From: Nocardia sp. NBC_01329 | Lineage (GTDB): Bacteria > Actinomycetota > Actinomycetes > Mycobacteriales > Mycobacteriaceae | Direction: 5' to 3' | NCBI RefSeq assembly: GCF_035956715.1 | Contig: NZ_CP108381.1 | Coordinates: forward strand, 1,302,001 to 1,366,000 | Length of the DNA: 64,000 nucleotides | Shown: positions 40,616 through 48,970 of the stretch, piece after piece | Position numbering within the stretch: position 1 is the stretch's first letter | How the letters are laid out: every line of letters starts with the position of its first letter | Notes under the pieces: generated by a model | Database searches by the model: none | Told to the model about the DNA's origin: nothing | What the model saw: only the letters and a program-made list of their open reading frames with translations | Translations under genes and position numbers: made by a program

Positions 40616-41149
40616 ATGACCGAGAACACGGGCGTCGCCCTACCCGAGGGTGGGTGCACCGCCGCGGAGGCCTGGGAAATCTTCGACCGGCTGCCGGCCG
40701 CGCCGGTGGCGGAGGTGACCACCGGGCGCTGGCGCGGGGAGGAACTGCTCACCGGTCATCCGATGGACGGCGTGCTGTCCGAATCCGGTTGGTACGGCAA
40801 ACAGTTCGATGCCCCGGACCAGGTGCATCCGCTGCTGTTCACCGACGCGCGGGGCACGGTGTTCGCGGTGGATCCGCGCCGGGTCCCGCTGTCGCTGGCC
40901 GGAAAGATCCCGGCGCACTGGTTACGTCCGGTCCGCAGCAATTTGCGGGCGCTCGCTCCGCTGCTGCGAACCCGCAAGGCAACGGCGCGGTTGCGCGATA
41001 TCGAGTATCGCGGAGTGGTGAGCGCTGCCATGGTCTACGACCATCTGCCGATCATCGACCATTTCCGCCGCCTCGACGAGGACACCCTGCTCGGTGTCAT
41101 GGATATGCGCGGGCTGGCCGAGCCGTATTTTTTCGTCCTGAAGCGCTGA
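40616..41149 (+). CDS. GXWXG/DUF4334 protein
   Basis: A 177-residue protein with an N-terminal GXWXG motif (VTTGRWRGEELLTGHPMDG, about residues 34-52, then GWYGKQFD) and a C-terminal DUF4334 domain (about 110-177; IEYRGVVSAAMVYDHLPIIDHFRRL, PYFFVLKR). This two-domain layout is common in actinobacteria. The fold suggests lipocalin-like binding, but function is unknown. GAGGAG lies 9 bases before the ATG. The gene stands alone: upstream is the efp operon, downstream the convergent quinone-oxidoreductase-like gene, with 12 bases between stops. Confidence 0.85.
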   Translation: MTENTGVALPEGGCTAAEAWEIFDRLPAAPVAEVTTGRWRGEELLTGHPMDGVLSESGWYGKQFDAPDQVHPLLFTDARGTVFAVDPRRVPLSLAGKIPAHWLRPVRSNLRALAPLLRTRKATARLRDIEYRGVVSAAMVYDHLPIIDHFRRLDEDTLLGVMDMRGLAEPYFFVLKR

Positions 41150-41161
41150 TCGCGCCGCTGA

Positions 41162-42136
41162 TCACTGCTGTGTGTGGTCGGGCCGCAGGATGATTTTGCC
41201 CAGTGGTACCCGGGATTCCACCCGCTCGTGTGCCTCGGCGGCCCGGGCGAGCGGCAGGATCGCCTCCACCGGCGGCGCCAGCGTCGGTATCCGGTCGAGT
41301 ATCGCGTCGCGTGCCCGGCCCACCCGTGCGTGGAAGGCCGGGCCCGCGCATCCGGTCAGCGTGAGCCCGCGTGGGATCAGGTCCGCTGCCGAGACTCGGG
41401 CTGGCTCTCCGGAGAGCCAGCCGTAGCTGAGCATTCGCCCGGATCCGGGGGTCATGACGTCGAGCAGCGCGTATGCCGAGGCACCGCCGAGGGAGTCGAA
41501 GACGATATCGACAGCACCGTCCGGGCCGGTTTTCAATTCCCCGGACCAGTGCTCCGGGCGGTGGTCGACCACCTCGTCGGCGCCCAGTTCCATCGCGTGT
41601 CGAGCCTTGTCCGGGCCGCCTGTCGTGGCGATCACCCGCGCGGCGCCGAATTCCCGGGCCAGCTGGACCAGATAGCTGCCCACCCCGGTGGCGCCCGCCT
41701 CGATCAGGACTGTCTCGGTGCCGGTCAGTGCCGCGGCTTCCAGCAACGCCAGCGCGACCGAACCGCTCATCGCGACTGCTGCCGCGTCGGCGGCCGATAC
41801 GTCCGCCGGTATCGGTGTCGTCGATTCCGCTCGCACGCAGACCGATTCGGCATACGCACCCACCCCGGCGGTGTCGGCCACCACTCGGCGGCCCAGGTAT
41901 TCGGCGCCCACGCCTTCGCCCACAGCGATCACTTCCCCGGCGGCTTGGAAGCCGAACACCACCGGTGGTGGCGAGGCCATCGGGAAGGCGCCGGATCGCA
42001 ACTGGGTCTCGGGATAGAGGACAGGGATCGCTTCCACTCGGATCAGCACTTCACCCGCGCCCGGTCGGGGCGCCGGGACCTCTCGCGGGACCAGTACCTC
42101 GGGTCCGCCGATACCCGTCATTACGATTGCCTGCAT
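41162..42136 (-). CDS. Zinc-independent MDR quinone-oxidoreductase-like enzyme
   Basis: The 324-residue medium-chain dehydrogenase/reductase lacks the zinc ligands of alcohol dehydrogenases and resembles the quinone oxidoreductase branch. Seen are an N-terminal GroES-like domain (PAPRPGAGEVLIRVEAI), the nucleotide-binding loop IEAGATGVGSYLVQLAREFGA with the next strand, and DIVFDSLGG. It probably reduces small quinones or enones using NADPH. The start ATG at 42136 has GGAG five bases upstream; a longer in-frame start is within the operator. It is divergent from a TetR gene, with 83 bases between, so the TetR protein probably controls both. Confidence 0.85.
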   Translation of the reverse strand: MQAIVMTGIGGPEVLVPREVPAPRPGAGEVLIRVEAIPVLYPETQLRSGAFPMASPPPVVFGFQAAGEVIAVGEGVGAEYLGRRVVADTAGVGAYAESVCVRAESTTPIPADVSAADAAAVAMSGSVALALLEAAALTGTETVLIEAGATGVGSYLVQLAREFGAARVIATTGGPDKARHAMELGADEVVDHRPEHWSGELKTGPDGAVDIVFDSLGGASAYALLDVMTPGSGRMLSYGWLSGEPARVSAADLIPRGLTLTGCAGPAFHARVGRARDAILDRIPTLAPPVEAILPLARAAEAHERVESRVPLGKIILRPDHTQQ

Positions 42137-42150
42137 TGGTACTCCATAAG

Positions 42151-42198
42151 TTGACTGCTGGTCCATTTACCTTTCTCAAGATATGGACCGGCGGTCAA
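42151..42198. promoter_or_regulatory. Twin operator between TetR and MDR genes
   Basis: The segments 42151-42166 (TTGACTGCTGGTCCAT) and 42183-42198 form an inverted repeat with 14 of 16 bases matching, around a 16-base spacer. Each arm is itself near-palindromic (right arm GACC-GGC-GGTC). This is what a TetR dimer pair or tetramer would bind, in the 83-base divergent promoter region. Confidence 0.6.
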
Positions 42199-42219
42199 GT
42201 TGTCAACGAAAGTGGTGTG

Positions 42220-42786
42220 ATGGCTCCGAAAGAACGTGCGGACGCCGCGCGCAACCGGCGCGCCATCCTGGATGCGACCGCGGCGCTGCTTGCCGAGCAC
42301 GGCGCCGACGCCGTCACGATGGACCGCGTCGCCGCGGCGGCGGGAGTGGGAAAGGGGACGATCTTCCATCGCTTCGGGAGCCGGGCCGGTCTCCTGCACG
42401 AACTGGTGGCCGAGAGTGCGGTCGCCTTGATGACGGCTGTTGCAGAGGGTCCGCCGCCGTTGGGACCCGGTGCGCCGGCTGCGGACCGGTTACCCGCCTT
42501 CTTCGCCGCCATGGCTCGACTGGTGATCGACAACCTGGCGCTGATGGAGGTCTACCGATCGGTTCCACCGCACCCACGCACCGGGGAATTCCACATTTTC
42601 TGGCGTGCGCACATCACCGCACTGCTCCGTGAAGCGCGCCCCGATCTCGACGCGGAGACGGTCGGCCGCCTACTGCTCGACAGTCTGGCCGGTCGGACCG
42701 TTCCCGATATGGTCCGATCGGGATCGACCGAACGGTTGCTGGCGGCGGTCGATCAGCAGGTGCGTGCGGTGCTGAACGCACCGTAG
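42220..42786 (+). CDS. TetR-family regulator (adjacent to MDR enzyme)
   Basis: The 188-residue repressor has an N-terminal HTH with NRRAILDATAALLAEHGADA, VTMDRVAAAAGVGKGTIFHRF, and the typical KGTIFHRFGSRAGLL third helix. The C-terminal ligand domain shows LALMEVYRS and HIFWRAHITALL. The ATG at 42220 is at the usual distance before the HTH; a GTG immediately before it is also possible. It should repress itself and the divergent MDR gene through the twin palindrome in the shared promoter. The inducer is unknown but may be an electrophile or quinone, given the target. Confidence 0.85.
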   Translation: MAPKERADAARNRRAILDATAALLAEHGADAVTMDRVAAAAGVGKGTIFHRFGSRAGLLHELVAESAVALMTAVAEGPPPLGPGAPAADRLPAFFAAMARLVIDNLALMEVYRSVPPHPRTGEFHIFWRAHITALLREARPDLDAETVGRLLLDSLAGRTVPDMVRSGSTERLLAAVDQQVRAVLNAP

Positions 42787-42792
42787 CTCTGC

Positions 42793-43413
42793 TCAGCGCA
42801 CATTGCGCGGCCGGAACTGGATGCTGATCCGCGGGCCGGTCGCCCGGCGGCTCTTGGGCACGGCGTGCTCCCAGGTGCGCTGGCAGGATCCACCCATGAC
42901 GAAGAGATCACCGTGGCCCGGGTGAAAGCGCAAGCTCGGCCCGCCGGTCCGGGGCCGCAGCAGGAGCGGACGTGGCGCACCCAGCGTGAGAATGGCGACC
43001 ACAGTATCGTGCGTGGCGCCGCGTCCGATGGTGTCGCCGTGCCAGGCCACGCTGTCGCGGCCGTCGCGGTAGTAGCAGAGCCCTGCGGTGCGCAACGGCT
43101 CGCCGAGTTCAGGTCCGTAGTGCTCGCTGAGGGATTCGCGGGCCTCGGCCAGGACCGGGTCGGGTAGCGGTTCGGCTTCGCCGTAGAAGCAGAGCAAGCG
43201 CGGAACATCGACGATCCGGTCGTACATGGGTCGCCTCTCGGCATGCCAAGGGACGGTCGCGGCCAGCCGGTCGAACAGATCATCGGCGCCGCGCAGCCAG
43301 CCCGGGCGGAGATCGACCCAGGCGCCGTGTTCGAGGCGGGTGCGTTCGACGCCGGTGAGTGGGGCGAGTCCTGCCTCACCGAATCCGTCGAACAGTGATC
43401 CCTGCAAGGCCAT
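42793..43413 (-). CDS. alkB: AlkB-like 2-oxoglutarate/Fe(II) DNA-repair dioxygenase
   Basis: The 206-residue protein carries the complete AlkB active site: the HxD pair in AWHGDTIG (His125, Asp127), the second His in WEHAVPK (His183), and the 2-oxoglutarate-binding arginines in RISIQFRPR (Arg195, Arg201). Substrate-side features (PRLLCFYGE, CYYRDGRDSVAWH) match the bacterial AlkB2/AlkB-like group that removes alkyl lesions from DNA bases by oxidation. It is convergent with the TetR gene (six bases between stops). About 20 bases before its ATG lies TCGAAC-N4-GTTCCC, close to the mycobacterial LexA box, so induction by DNA damage is likely. Confidence 0.88.
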   Translation of the reverse strand: MALQGSLFDGFGEAGLAPLTGVERTRLEHGAWVDLRPGWLRGADDLFDRLAATVPWHAERRPMYDRIVDVPRLLCFYGEAEPLPDPVLAEARESLSEHYGPELGEPLRTAGLCYYRDGRDSVAWHGDTIGRGATHDTVVAILTLGAPRPLLLRPRTGGPSLRFHPGHGDLFVMGGSCQRTWEHAVPKSRRATGPRISIQFRPRNVR

Positions 43414-43433
43414 GCCGTCAGACTACCGCGAAT

Positions 43434-43449
43434 TCGAACGTATGTTCCC
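43434..43449. promoter_or_regulatory. LexA/SOS-box-like site upstream of alkB
   Basis: TCGAACGTATGTTCCC matches the actinobacterial SOS box TCGAAC-N4-GTTCGA at 10 of 12 defined positions. It lies 20 bases upstream of the alkB start. The function of that gene in DNA repair supports the reading. Confidence 0.5.
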
Positions 43450-43602
43450 ATCGGGGCGATGGGATGCCGGTCGGAGAGTGGACCCACCCGGCCTGGGCGG
43501 CTCGCCCGGTTCTCGCCGATGCGAAGTCCGCGGATCCCGCCGTTCCGGGGCCGCGCTGTCTCCGGACGGATGAACCGAGTATGTGGTCCCTCTACCCCCG
43601 CT

Positions 43603-44199
43603 TCAGCGGCCTTCGGTAACCGGTTCGCTGGCGGGGATCGCGCGTTCCACTGCGATTCGGACCAGTTCGTCGGCGCGGGCCTCGGTGAAAACCCCGGGCA
43701 GGGTGAGCCGTTCGAGGGTGAGCCAGTTCAGGGCGAGGAACAGTAGGAGGACGGTGTTCTCGTCGCCCGGCATCTCGTTCTCCAGATGATTGTGGATATT
43801 GAAGTCGAGGTCGGCACGTACCCGCTCGGTGAGCAGGGTCTGGAGTTCGGGTCGCCGGGTGGCTTCCAGCCGGAGTTCGAGGAGGGCGAGATATCCGGTG
43901 CGGAAGTGGGTGACGCGACCGACGACCTCGGTCATCAACGCGGCGACGGTCTCGCGGGTGCGCGGTCCGTGCAGTTTCGCCATGGTCGTTTCGTCGGGAA
44001 TCAATCGCTCGTAGTACCGGTGGCCGGTCTGGACGAGTAGGTCGTCGCGATTGGTGAAGTAGTTGGAGGCGGTCCCGGCGGGAACCTCGGCCTCCCGGTC
44101 CACTGCGCGGAAGGTCAATCCGCGGGCTCCTTCGCGCGCCAGAACCTCGATCGATGCATCCAGTAATGCCTGCCGGCGTTCAGGATTCGTGCGGACCAC
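43603..44199 (-). CDS. TetR-family regulator (divergent from hydrolase)
   Basis: The 198-residue repressor has the HTH segment RQALLDASIEVLAREGARG, LTFRAVDREAEVPAGTASNYF, then TNRDDLLVQ. The C-terminal helices contain a TetR_C-like part (THFRTGYLALLELRLEATRR). The GTG at 44199 is preferred because GGAG lies nine bases upstream; an in-frame ATG at 44214 has no ribosome binding site. Two AGTACTAC elements lie in the upstream region shared with the plus-strand genes, so it likely controls itself and the small ORF/hydrolase. The ligand is unknown. Confidence 0.85.
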   Translation of the reverse strand: MVRTNPERRQALLDASIEVLAREGARGLTFRAVDREAEVPAGTASNYFTNRDDLLVQTGHRYYERLIPDETTMAKLHGPRTRETVAALMTEVVGRVTHFRTGYLALLELRLEATRRPELQTLLTERVRADLDFNIHNHLENEMPGDENTVLLLFLALNWLTLERLTLPGVFTEARADELVRIAVERAIPASEPVTEGR

Positions 44200-44216
44200 T
44201 TGACACCACTCCATCT

Positions 44217-44255
44217 GTAGTACTACGGTTCAAACCACTTCGGACAGAGTACTAC
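44217..44255. promoter_or_regulatory. AGTACTAC operator-like repeats
   Basis: GTAGTACTAC at 44217-44226 is a palindrome, and AGTACTAC recurs at 44248-44255, 29 bases further on. Both lie just upstream of the TetR start, in the divergent promoter region. They are probable operator half-sites of that regulator. Confidence 0.5.
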
Positions 44256-44339
44256 ATCTGATGTGGTGAGGGTATGGAAGTCGATTCGCCACCCCGTCGA
44301 AGGCCCGGCCTCCGCCGGTTTCACGAAAGGCATACCGAT

Positions 44340-44471
44340 ATGCGAAAGAAGCACGGCACCTTCCCGATTCGGAACAACCGGCAGCGATTCACGGATTATC
44401 CCGTGCCGCCGCGGTCGACTGCCACCGCCAAGAACGGATGGCCTCGGCACGTCCGGCGCGGCGCCCGGTAG
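44340..44471 (+). CDS. Possible 43-residue basic peptide
   Basis: An ATG with GAAAGG nine bases upstream opens 43 codons of a very basic peptide (MRKKHGTFPIRNNRQRF at the start, ending RRGAR). It lies in the 323-base stretch between the TetR operators and the hydrolase gene, in the hydrolase direction. Codon use fits coding only weakly, and I know no family. It may be a leader peptide or simply chance. Apart from this, the stretch shows no gene. Confidence 0.25.
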   Translation: MRKKHGTFPIRNNRQRFTDYPVPPRSTATAKNGWPRHVRRGAR

Positions 44472-44578
44472 CGACCGCCCGGAAAGGTTCCGCTTTCCGG
44501 CGACCGGAGGCCGATGACCCGCACCGGAAGCGGAACCGCCGCTGCCCACAGATCTACAGAAGAGGAAACGTTCGACTC

Positions 44579-45457
44579 ATGCGTGATGTAAAGATCTGGA
44601 GTGAAGAGTTCGGCGCCGTCGCGGATACGCCGATCCTGTTGATCATGGGGTCGATGTCGCAGGGCATCCTGTGGCCGGACGAGTTCATCGGCCGCCTCGT
44701 GGTCGGCGGCCGCCGGGTGATCCGGTACGACCACCGGGACACCGGGCTGTCGGGCACCGTCGATTTCGCGGTAGAGCCGTACACCTGGGAGGCCGTCAAG
44801 AACGACGTGTACCGCGTACTGGATGCCCACGGTCTGGAGAGTGCGCACCTGGTGGGACATTCGGCCGGCGGACTGCTCGCCCAATTCGTCGCGGTGGAGC
44901 GGCCGGAACGGGTGCGCTCGCTGACCGTCGTCGGTTCTTCGCCGCTCGGCGGCGGGGAAGGTCGAGTGCTCATGCGTGCCCTGACAGGTCAGCCGCAGCC
45001 CGCCGGGAGTCTGCCCGAGCCGGCGCCGGAGTTCCTATCCTTCTATCGTGCGCTGATGGCCGCCCCGCCACCGGAGGACCGCCGTGCCCGGATCGACGGC
45101 ATGATCGCCGAACAGCGCGTACTACACGGCACCGGGCTGCCGTTCGACGAGGAAGCCGCGCGCCGCTTACAAGAGCGGATCCATGACCGGGCCCGGGACT
45201 TGTCGGCGGTCGCCAACCACCGGCTGGCGGCTGCCGCTGATCCGGACTTCGAGCCGGTGGAAGTGTTGCACCGGGTACAAGCGCCCACGCTTGTCGTCGA
45301 GGGCAGCCACGAGCTTGTCAAGCCGGGCCACGGCGCGCTCATCGCCGAGCGCATTGCAGGTGCACGGCTGACGATCGTGGCGGGTATGGGACATACGCTG
45401 CCGCCGGAGGTCCACGAGGAACTGGCCGCCGCCGTCCTCGCGCATACGGCCGAATGA
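44579..45457 (+). CDS. Alpha/beta-fold hydrolase
   Basis: The 292-residue protein has the alpha/beta hydrolase order: oxyanion-loop region ILLIMGSMSQGILWPDE, DHRDTGLSG, nucleophile elbow VGHSAGG (Ser in GHSAG), LTVVGSSPLGGG, acid region in PTLVVEGSHELV, and catalytic His in VAGMGHTLPPEVH. It resembles the group of esterase/peptidase-like hydrolases annotated near TetR genes in actinobacteria. Substrate is unknown. The ATG has AGAGGA about ten bases upstream. Immediately after its stop, in the same frame, comes a remnant of a methyltransferase, so the region has been rearranged. It is probably repressed by the divergent TetR protein. Confidence 0.85.
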   Translation: MRDVKIWSEEFGAVADTPILLIMGSMSQGILWPDEFIGRLVVGGRRVIRYDHRDTGLSGTVDFAVEPYTWEAVKNDVYRVLDAHGLESAHLVGHSAGGLLAQFVAVERPERVRSLTVVGSSPLGGGEGRVLMRALTGQPQPAGSLPEPAPEFLSFYRALMAAPPPEDRRARIDGMIAEQRVLHGTGLPFDEEAARRLQERIHDRARDLSAVANHRLAAAADPDFEPVEVLHRVQAPTLVVEGSHELVKPGHGALIAERIAGARLTIVAGMGHTLPPEVHEELAAAVLAHTAE

Positions 45458-45751
45458 TGTCCGGGCCGGGTCGGATTCCGCGCTACCGCGGTACCTGCGC
45501 CGAACTCCGACTGGGCGCGGACGCTGGCGGCGCGCGGGTTCCGTTCCGGACTTCCCGCGCTGTGGGTGGACGAAGGGGTGCTCGACTATCTCCCCAGGGC
45601 GGATGCGCACGCGGTGACGGCGGTCGTGACGGAGTTGTCGGCGCCGGGCAGCCGATTCGGAATCGGCCGGTTCCAGGTCGATGCTGCGGCGCAGCGATAT
45701 CGAGCGCTTCGCGAGTTGGTGTCCGGGGATACCGATCACCACGTCCGGTAA
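45458..45751 (+). pseudogene. C-terminal remnant of a TIGR00027-type SAM-dependent methyltransferase
   Basis: In the same frame as the hydrolase and directly after its stop, about 97 codons read SDWARTLAARGFRSGLP, ALWVDEGVLDYLPRAD, AVVTELSAPGSRFGIG and end at TGA 45749-45751. The pattern DW..LAARGF, W..EGVL.YLP and VTELSAPGSR is characteristic of the TIGR00027/LCM-like class I methyltransferases of mycobacteria and Nocardia. The whole SAM-binding N-terminal two thirds and most of the C-terminus are missing, and there is no start codon before an internal GTG. It is a decayed fragment. Confidence 0.6.
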
Positions 45752-45866
45752 CGGCGCTCACACCCCCGGCGATCGGGGCGGCCGGTGGCGGGCCTCACAT
45801 CCGAACCCTGGTCCCCACCTGGTGAAAGAGCCCTTTCGGCGGCTGATACGCTGCTCGGCGTAAGAC

Positions 45867-45904
45867 ATCCTTTAACGGACCGTCCAGTGAGGCGGGGAAG
45901 GAGG
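45867..45904 (+). promoter_or_regulatory. PyrR-binding RNA loop covering the pyrR ribosome binding site
   Basis: The leader contains CCG-TCCAGTGAGG-CGG at 45880-45895, matching the conserved PyrR binding loop (TCCAGNGAGG). The outer arms ATCCTT (45867-45872) and AAGGA (45898-45902) pair, and the second arm is the Shine-Dalgarno AAGGAGG (45898-45904). Binding of PyrR with UMP should block translation of pyrR and the coupled genes, as described for mycobacteria. Confidence 0.75.
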
Positions 45905-45909
45905 TCGGT

Positions 45910-46548
45910 ATGGCCGTGCCCGAAGAACGGACACCTGGTGCTGCCGAGGCAACGCCACCCCCCGAGCGGCATACGCCGGAATGGGTGGGGGCAGGGCGCG
46001 AACTGCTGTCCGCCTCCGATGTCGGCCGCACGATCGCGCGGATCGCGCACCAGATCATCGAACGGACCGCTCTCGATTCGGGTGACCTCGGTACGCCACG
46101 GGTGGTTCTGATCGGTATCCCGACCCGCGGCACCACCCTCGCACATCGCCTAACCGACAAGATCGAGGAATTCTCCGGGGTCCGGCCCGCCCTCGGTTCG
46201 CTCGACATCACGCTCTATCGCGACGATCTGCGCAGCAAACCGCACCGTCCGCTGGAACGCACCTCGGTGCCGGAAGGCGGGATCGAGGACGCTCTGGTCG
46301 TGCTCGTCGACGATGTGCTCTTCTCCGGCCGCACCGTGCGCTCTGCCCTCGACGCCTTGCGGGACCTGGGCCGCCCGCGCACGGTCCAGCTCGCGGTGCT
46401 CGTCGATCGAGGTCACCGCGAACTGCCGATCCGCGCCGATTTCGTCGGTAAGAACGTGCCCACCGCGCGGACCGAGGACGTTTCGGTTCTGCTGACCGAA
46501 CACGACAGTCGCGACGGTGTTTTCCTGCACCAAGGGGAGGGACAGTGA
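45910..46548 (+). CDS. pyrR: Pyrimidine operon RNA-binding regulator PyrR
   Basis: The 212-residue protein has a phosphoribosyltransferase fold with the PRPP motif [28 protein letters not shown] and [10 protein letters not shown]. It senses UMP and binds a hairpin in the pyr mRNA, and it often has weak uracil phosphoribosyltransferase activity. The N-terminal 25 residues (Pro/Glu-rich) are a lineage-specific extension. The ATG is five bases after AAGGAGG, which lies inside a PyrR-binding stem. The stop overlaps the pyrB GTG (GTGA). It is the first gene of pyrR-pyrB-pyrC-(membrane protein)-carA-carB-pyrF. Confidence 0.95.
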   Translation: MAVPEERTPGAAEATPPPERHTPEWVGAGRELLSASDVGRTIARIAHQIIERTALDSGDLGTPRVVLIGIPTRGTTLAHRLTDKIEEFSGVRPALGSLDITLYRDDLRSKPHRPLERTSVPEGGIEDALVVLVDDVLFSGRTVRSALDALRDLGRPRTVQLAVLVDRGHRELPIRADFVGKNVPTARTEDVSVLLTEHDSRDGVFLHQGEGQ

Positions 46549-47501
46549 GACATCTGCTGACCGTGACCGATCTGGATCACGACACTGCCACCGGGCTGCT
46601 CGACGAGGCCGAACGTTTCGAACAGGCATTGCTGGGCCGTGAGGTGCACAAACTACCCACGCTGCGCGGCCGCACCGTAATGACCGTTTTCTTCGAGAAC
46701 TCCACCCGCACCCGGGTCTCCTTCGAAGTCGCGGGCAAATGGATGAGTGCCGATGTGATCAATGTGAGCGCGAGCAGCTCTTCGGTCGCCAAGGGGGAAT
46801 CGCTGCGCGATACCGCGCTCACGCTGCACGCCGCCGGGGCCGACGCGCTCATCGTGCGCCATCCCGCCTCGGGGGCGCCCCATCAGATCACCCGCTGGTT
46901 CGAGGACTGGTCGAGGCGCTCGGGTAGTGCGGTGCCCGCGGTGATCAACGCCGGTGACGGCACACATCAGCACCCCACCCAGGCATTGCTGGACGCGTTG
47001 ACGCTACGGCAGCGGCTGGGCGATATCGCCGGGAAGCGGGTGGTGATCGTCGGGGATATCCTGCACAGCCGGGTGGCCCGGTCCAACGCCTTCCTGCTGT
47101 CCACGCTCGGCGCGGAGGTAGTGCTCGTGGCACCGCGGACGCTGTTGCCGGTGGGTGTCGAGGACTGGCCGGTGCGGGTCTCGGTAAATCTGGATTCCGA
47201 ACTGCCCGGCGCAGACGCGGTACTCATGCTGCGGGTCCAGGCGGAACGGATGAACGGCGGATTCTTCCCGTCGGCCCGCGAGTACTCGATCCACTACGGC
47301 CTCTCGGAACGACGGCTGGCGCTGCTCGACGAGCATGCGGTGGTACTGCACCCGGGCCCGATGCTGCGCGGTATGGAGATCGCGTCCGCGGTGGCCGATT
47401 CACCCCGGGCCGCGGTATTGCAACAGGTGACGAACGGAGTCCATATGCGGATGGCGGTGCTGTTCCGCCTCCTGGTCGGAGTGCAGGAGGCCGCGGCGTG
47501 A
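46545..47501 (+). CDS. pyrB: Aspartate carbamoyltransferase catalytic chain
   Basis: The 318-residue enzyme joins carbamoyl phosphate to aspartate, the first committed step of pyrimidine synthesis. The carbamoyl phosphate motif is [13 protein letters not shown], followed by [14 protein letters not shown], the HPASGAPH segment, [16 protein letters not shown], and the aspartate-binding MLRVQAERM. Length is normal, and no regulatory chain (pyrI) is nearby, as in other actinobacteria. It starts at a GTG overlapping pyrR. Its 3' end contains AGGAGG, which serves as ribosome binding site of pyrC, whose GTG overlaps its TGA. Confidence 0.96.
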   Translation: MRHLLTVTDLDHDTATGLLDEAERFEQALLGREVHKLPTLRGRTVMTVFFENSTRTRVSFEVAGKWMSADVINVSASSSSVAKGESLRDTALTLHAAGADALIVRHPASGAPHQITRWFEDWSRRSGSAVPAVINAGDGTHQHPTQALLDALTLRQRLGDIAGKRVVIVGDILHSRVARSNAFLLSTLGAEVVLVAPRTLLPVGVEDWPVRVSVNLDSELPGADAVLMLRVQAERMNGGFFPSAREYSIHYGLSERRLALLDEHAVVLHPGPMLRGMEIASAVADSPRAAVLQQVTNGVHMRMAVLFRLLVGVQEAAA

Positions 47502-47655
47502 GCGAGTCGGGCCCGGAGGCGGCAGCGGAGCGTAACCGCGGAGGGCCTTCGCGCACGCCCGGGCAACACAGCGTGAGCGAGTCGGGCCCGGAGGCGGCAG
47601 CGGAGCGTAACCGCGGAGGGTCCTCGCGCACGCCCGGACAACACAGCGTGAGCGA
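47498..47655. repeat. 75-bp in-frame tandem duplication at pyrC start
   Basis: Copy 1 (47498-47572) and copy 2 (47573-47647) differ at 3 of 75 positions. Both start GTGAGCGA, and the same eight bases recur at 47648-47655, where the conserved pyrC frame begins. The unit length is a multiple of three, so the frame is kept. The eight-base word could be a target-site duplicate or just the original overlap sequence. Confidence 0.95.
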
Positions 47656-48970
47656 TACCGTGCTGATCACCGGGGTGCGTCCCTACGGGGAGGGCGACCC
47701 GGTCGATGTGCTGATCGCCGGTGGTGTGATCCGGCAGATCGGGACCGGCCTGCAGGCCGACGACGCCGAGCTCGTCGACGGCACCGGGCAGGTACTGCTG
47801 CCCGGATTCGTGGATCTGCACACCCACCTGCGGGAACCCGGCCGCGAGGACACCGAGACCATCGAGTCCGGATCCGCCGCCGCCGCGCTCGGCGGTTACA
47901 CCGCGGTCTTCGCGATGGCCAATACCTCACCGGTCGCCGATACCCACGTGGTCACCGATCACGTGTGGCGGCGCGGCCAGGAGGTCGGTCTGGTCGACGT
48001 GTACCCGGTGGGCGCGGTGACCGTGGGGCTGGCCGGCGCGCAGCTCGCCGAGATGGGCACCATGGCCACCGGCGCCGGTGCGGTGCGGATGTTCTCCGAC
48101 GACGGCCACTGCGTGCACGACCCGCTGATCATGCGGCGCGCGCTGGAGTACGCCCGCTCGCTGGGTGTGCTCATCGCGCAGCACGCCGAGGAGCCCCGGT
48201 TGACCGCCGGCGCGGTCGCGCACGAGGGGCCGGTCGCGGCCCGGCTGGGTCTGGCGGGCTGGCCCCGGGCCGCGGAGGAATCCATCGTGGCCCGTGATGC
48301 GCTGCTGGCAAGGGACGCGGGCGCCCGGGTCCACATCTGCCACGCTTCCACAGCCGGAACCGTGGAATTGGTGAAATGGGCCAAAGCGCAAGGTATTTCG
48401 ATCACGGCCGAGGTCACACCGCATCATCTGCTGTTGACGGACGCCCGCCTCGAAACCTATGACGCGGTCAACAAGGTGAACCCGCCGTTGCGCGAGGGTT
48501 CCGATACACAGGCGCTGCGGCGGGCACTGGCCGAGGGGACCGTGGACTGTGTCGCCACCGATCACGCACCGCACGCCGAACAGGACAAATGCTGCGAATT
48601 CGCCGCGGCCAGGCCCGGAATGCTGGGGCTGGAGACCGCGCTGTCGGTCGTGGTGGAAACCATGGTGCGGCCCGGCCTGCTGGATTGGCGCGGAGTGGCG
48701 CGGGTGATGAGCGAACGACCGGCCGAAATCGTCGGGCTCGACGACCACGGCCGCCCGATCGCCGCGGGCGAACCGGCCAACCTGGTGCTGGTCGACCCGG
48801 AAGCCACCTGGACGGTCGAGGGGTACGAACTCGCGAGTATCGCGAGCAACACCCCGTACCAGGCGATGACATTGCCGGGGCGGGTCACCACCACATTGCT
48901 GCGCGGCCGGATCACCGCCCGCGACGGTGTCGCTGCCGCACCCGCCGGCGTAAGAGTGGGAGAGCGCTGA
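47498..48970 (+). CDS. pyrC: Dihydroorotase with duplicated N-terminal extension
   Basis: The 490-residue type I dihydroorotase has the metal motif [22 protein letters not shown], and Asp in ATDHAPH. Homologues begin near [16 protein letters not shown], which corresponds to a GTG at 47648. Here the frame is open further upstream through two 75-base direct repeats (25 codons each, [15 protein letters not shown]...), both beginning with GTG. AGGAGG at 47485-47490 lies seven bases before the first GTG (47498), which overlaps the pyrB stop; no such site precedes 47648. Translation should thus start at 47498 and add 50 low-complexity residues, unless it initiates internally. Confidence 0.93.
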   Translation: MSESGPEAAAERNRGGPSRTPGQHSVSESGPEAAAERNRGGSSRTPGQHSVSDTVLITGVRPYGEGDPVDVLIAGGVIRQIGTGLQADDAELVDGTGQVLLPGFVDLHTHLREPGREDTETIESGSAAAALGGYTAVFAMANTSPVADTHVVTDHVWRRGQEVGLVDVYPVGAVTVGLAGAQLAEMGTMATGAGAVRMFSDDGHCVHDPLIMRRALEYARSLGVLIAQHAEEPRLTAGAVAHEGPVAARLGLAGWPRAAEESIVARDALLARDAGARVHICHASTAGTVELVKWAKAQGISITAEVTPHHLLLTDARLETYDAVNKVNPPLREGSDTQALRRALAEGTVDCVATDHAPHAEQDKCCEFAAARPGMLGLETALSVVVETMVRPGLLDWRGVARVMSERPAEIVGLDDHGRPIAAGEPANLVLVDPEATWTVEGYELASIASNTPYQAMTLPGRVTTTLLRGRITARDGVAAAPAGVRVGER

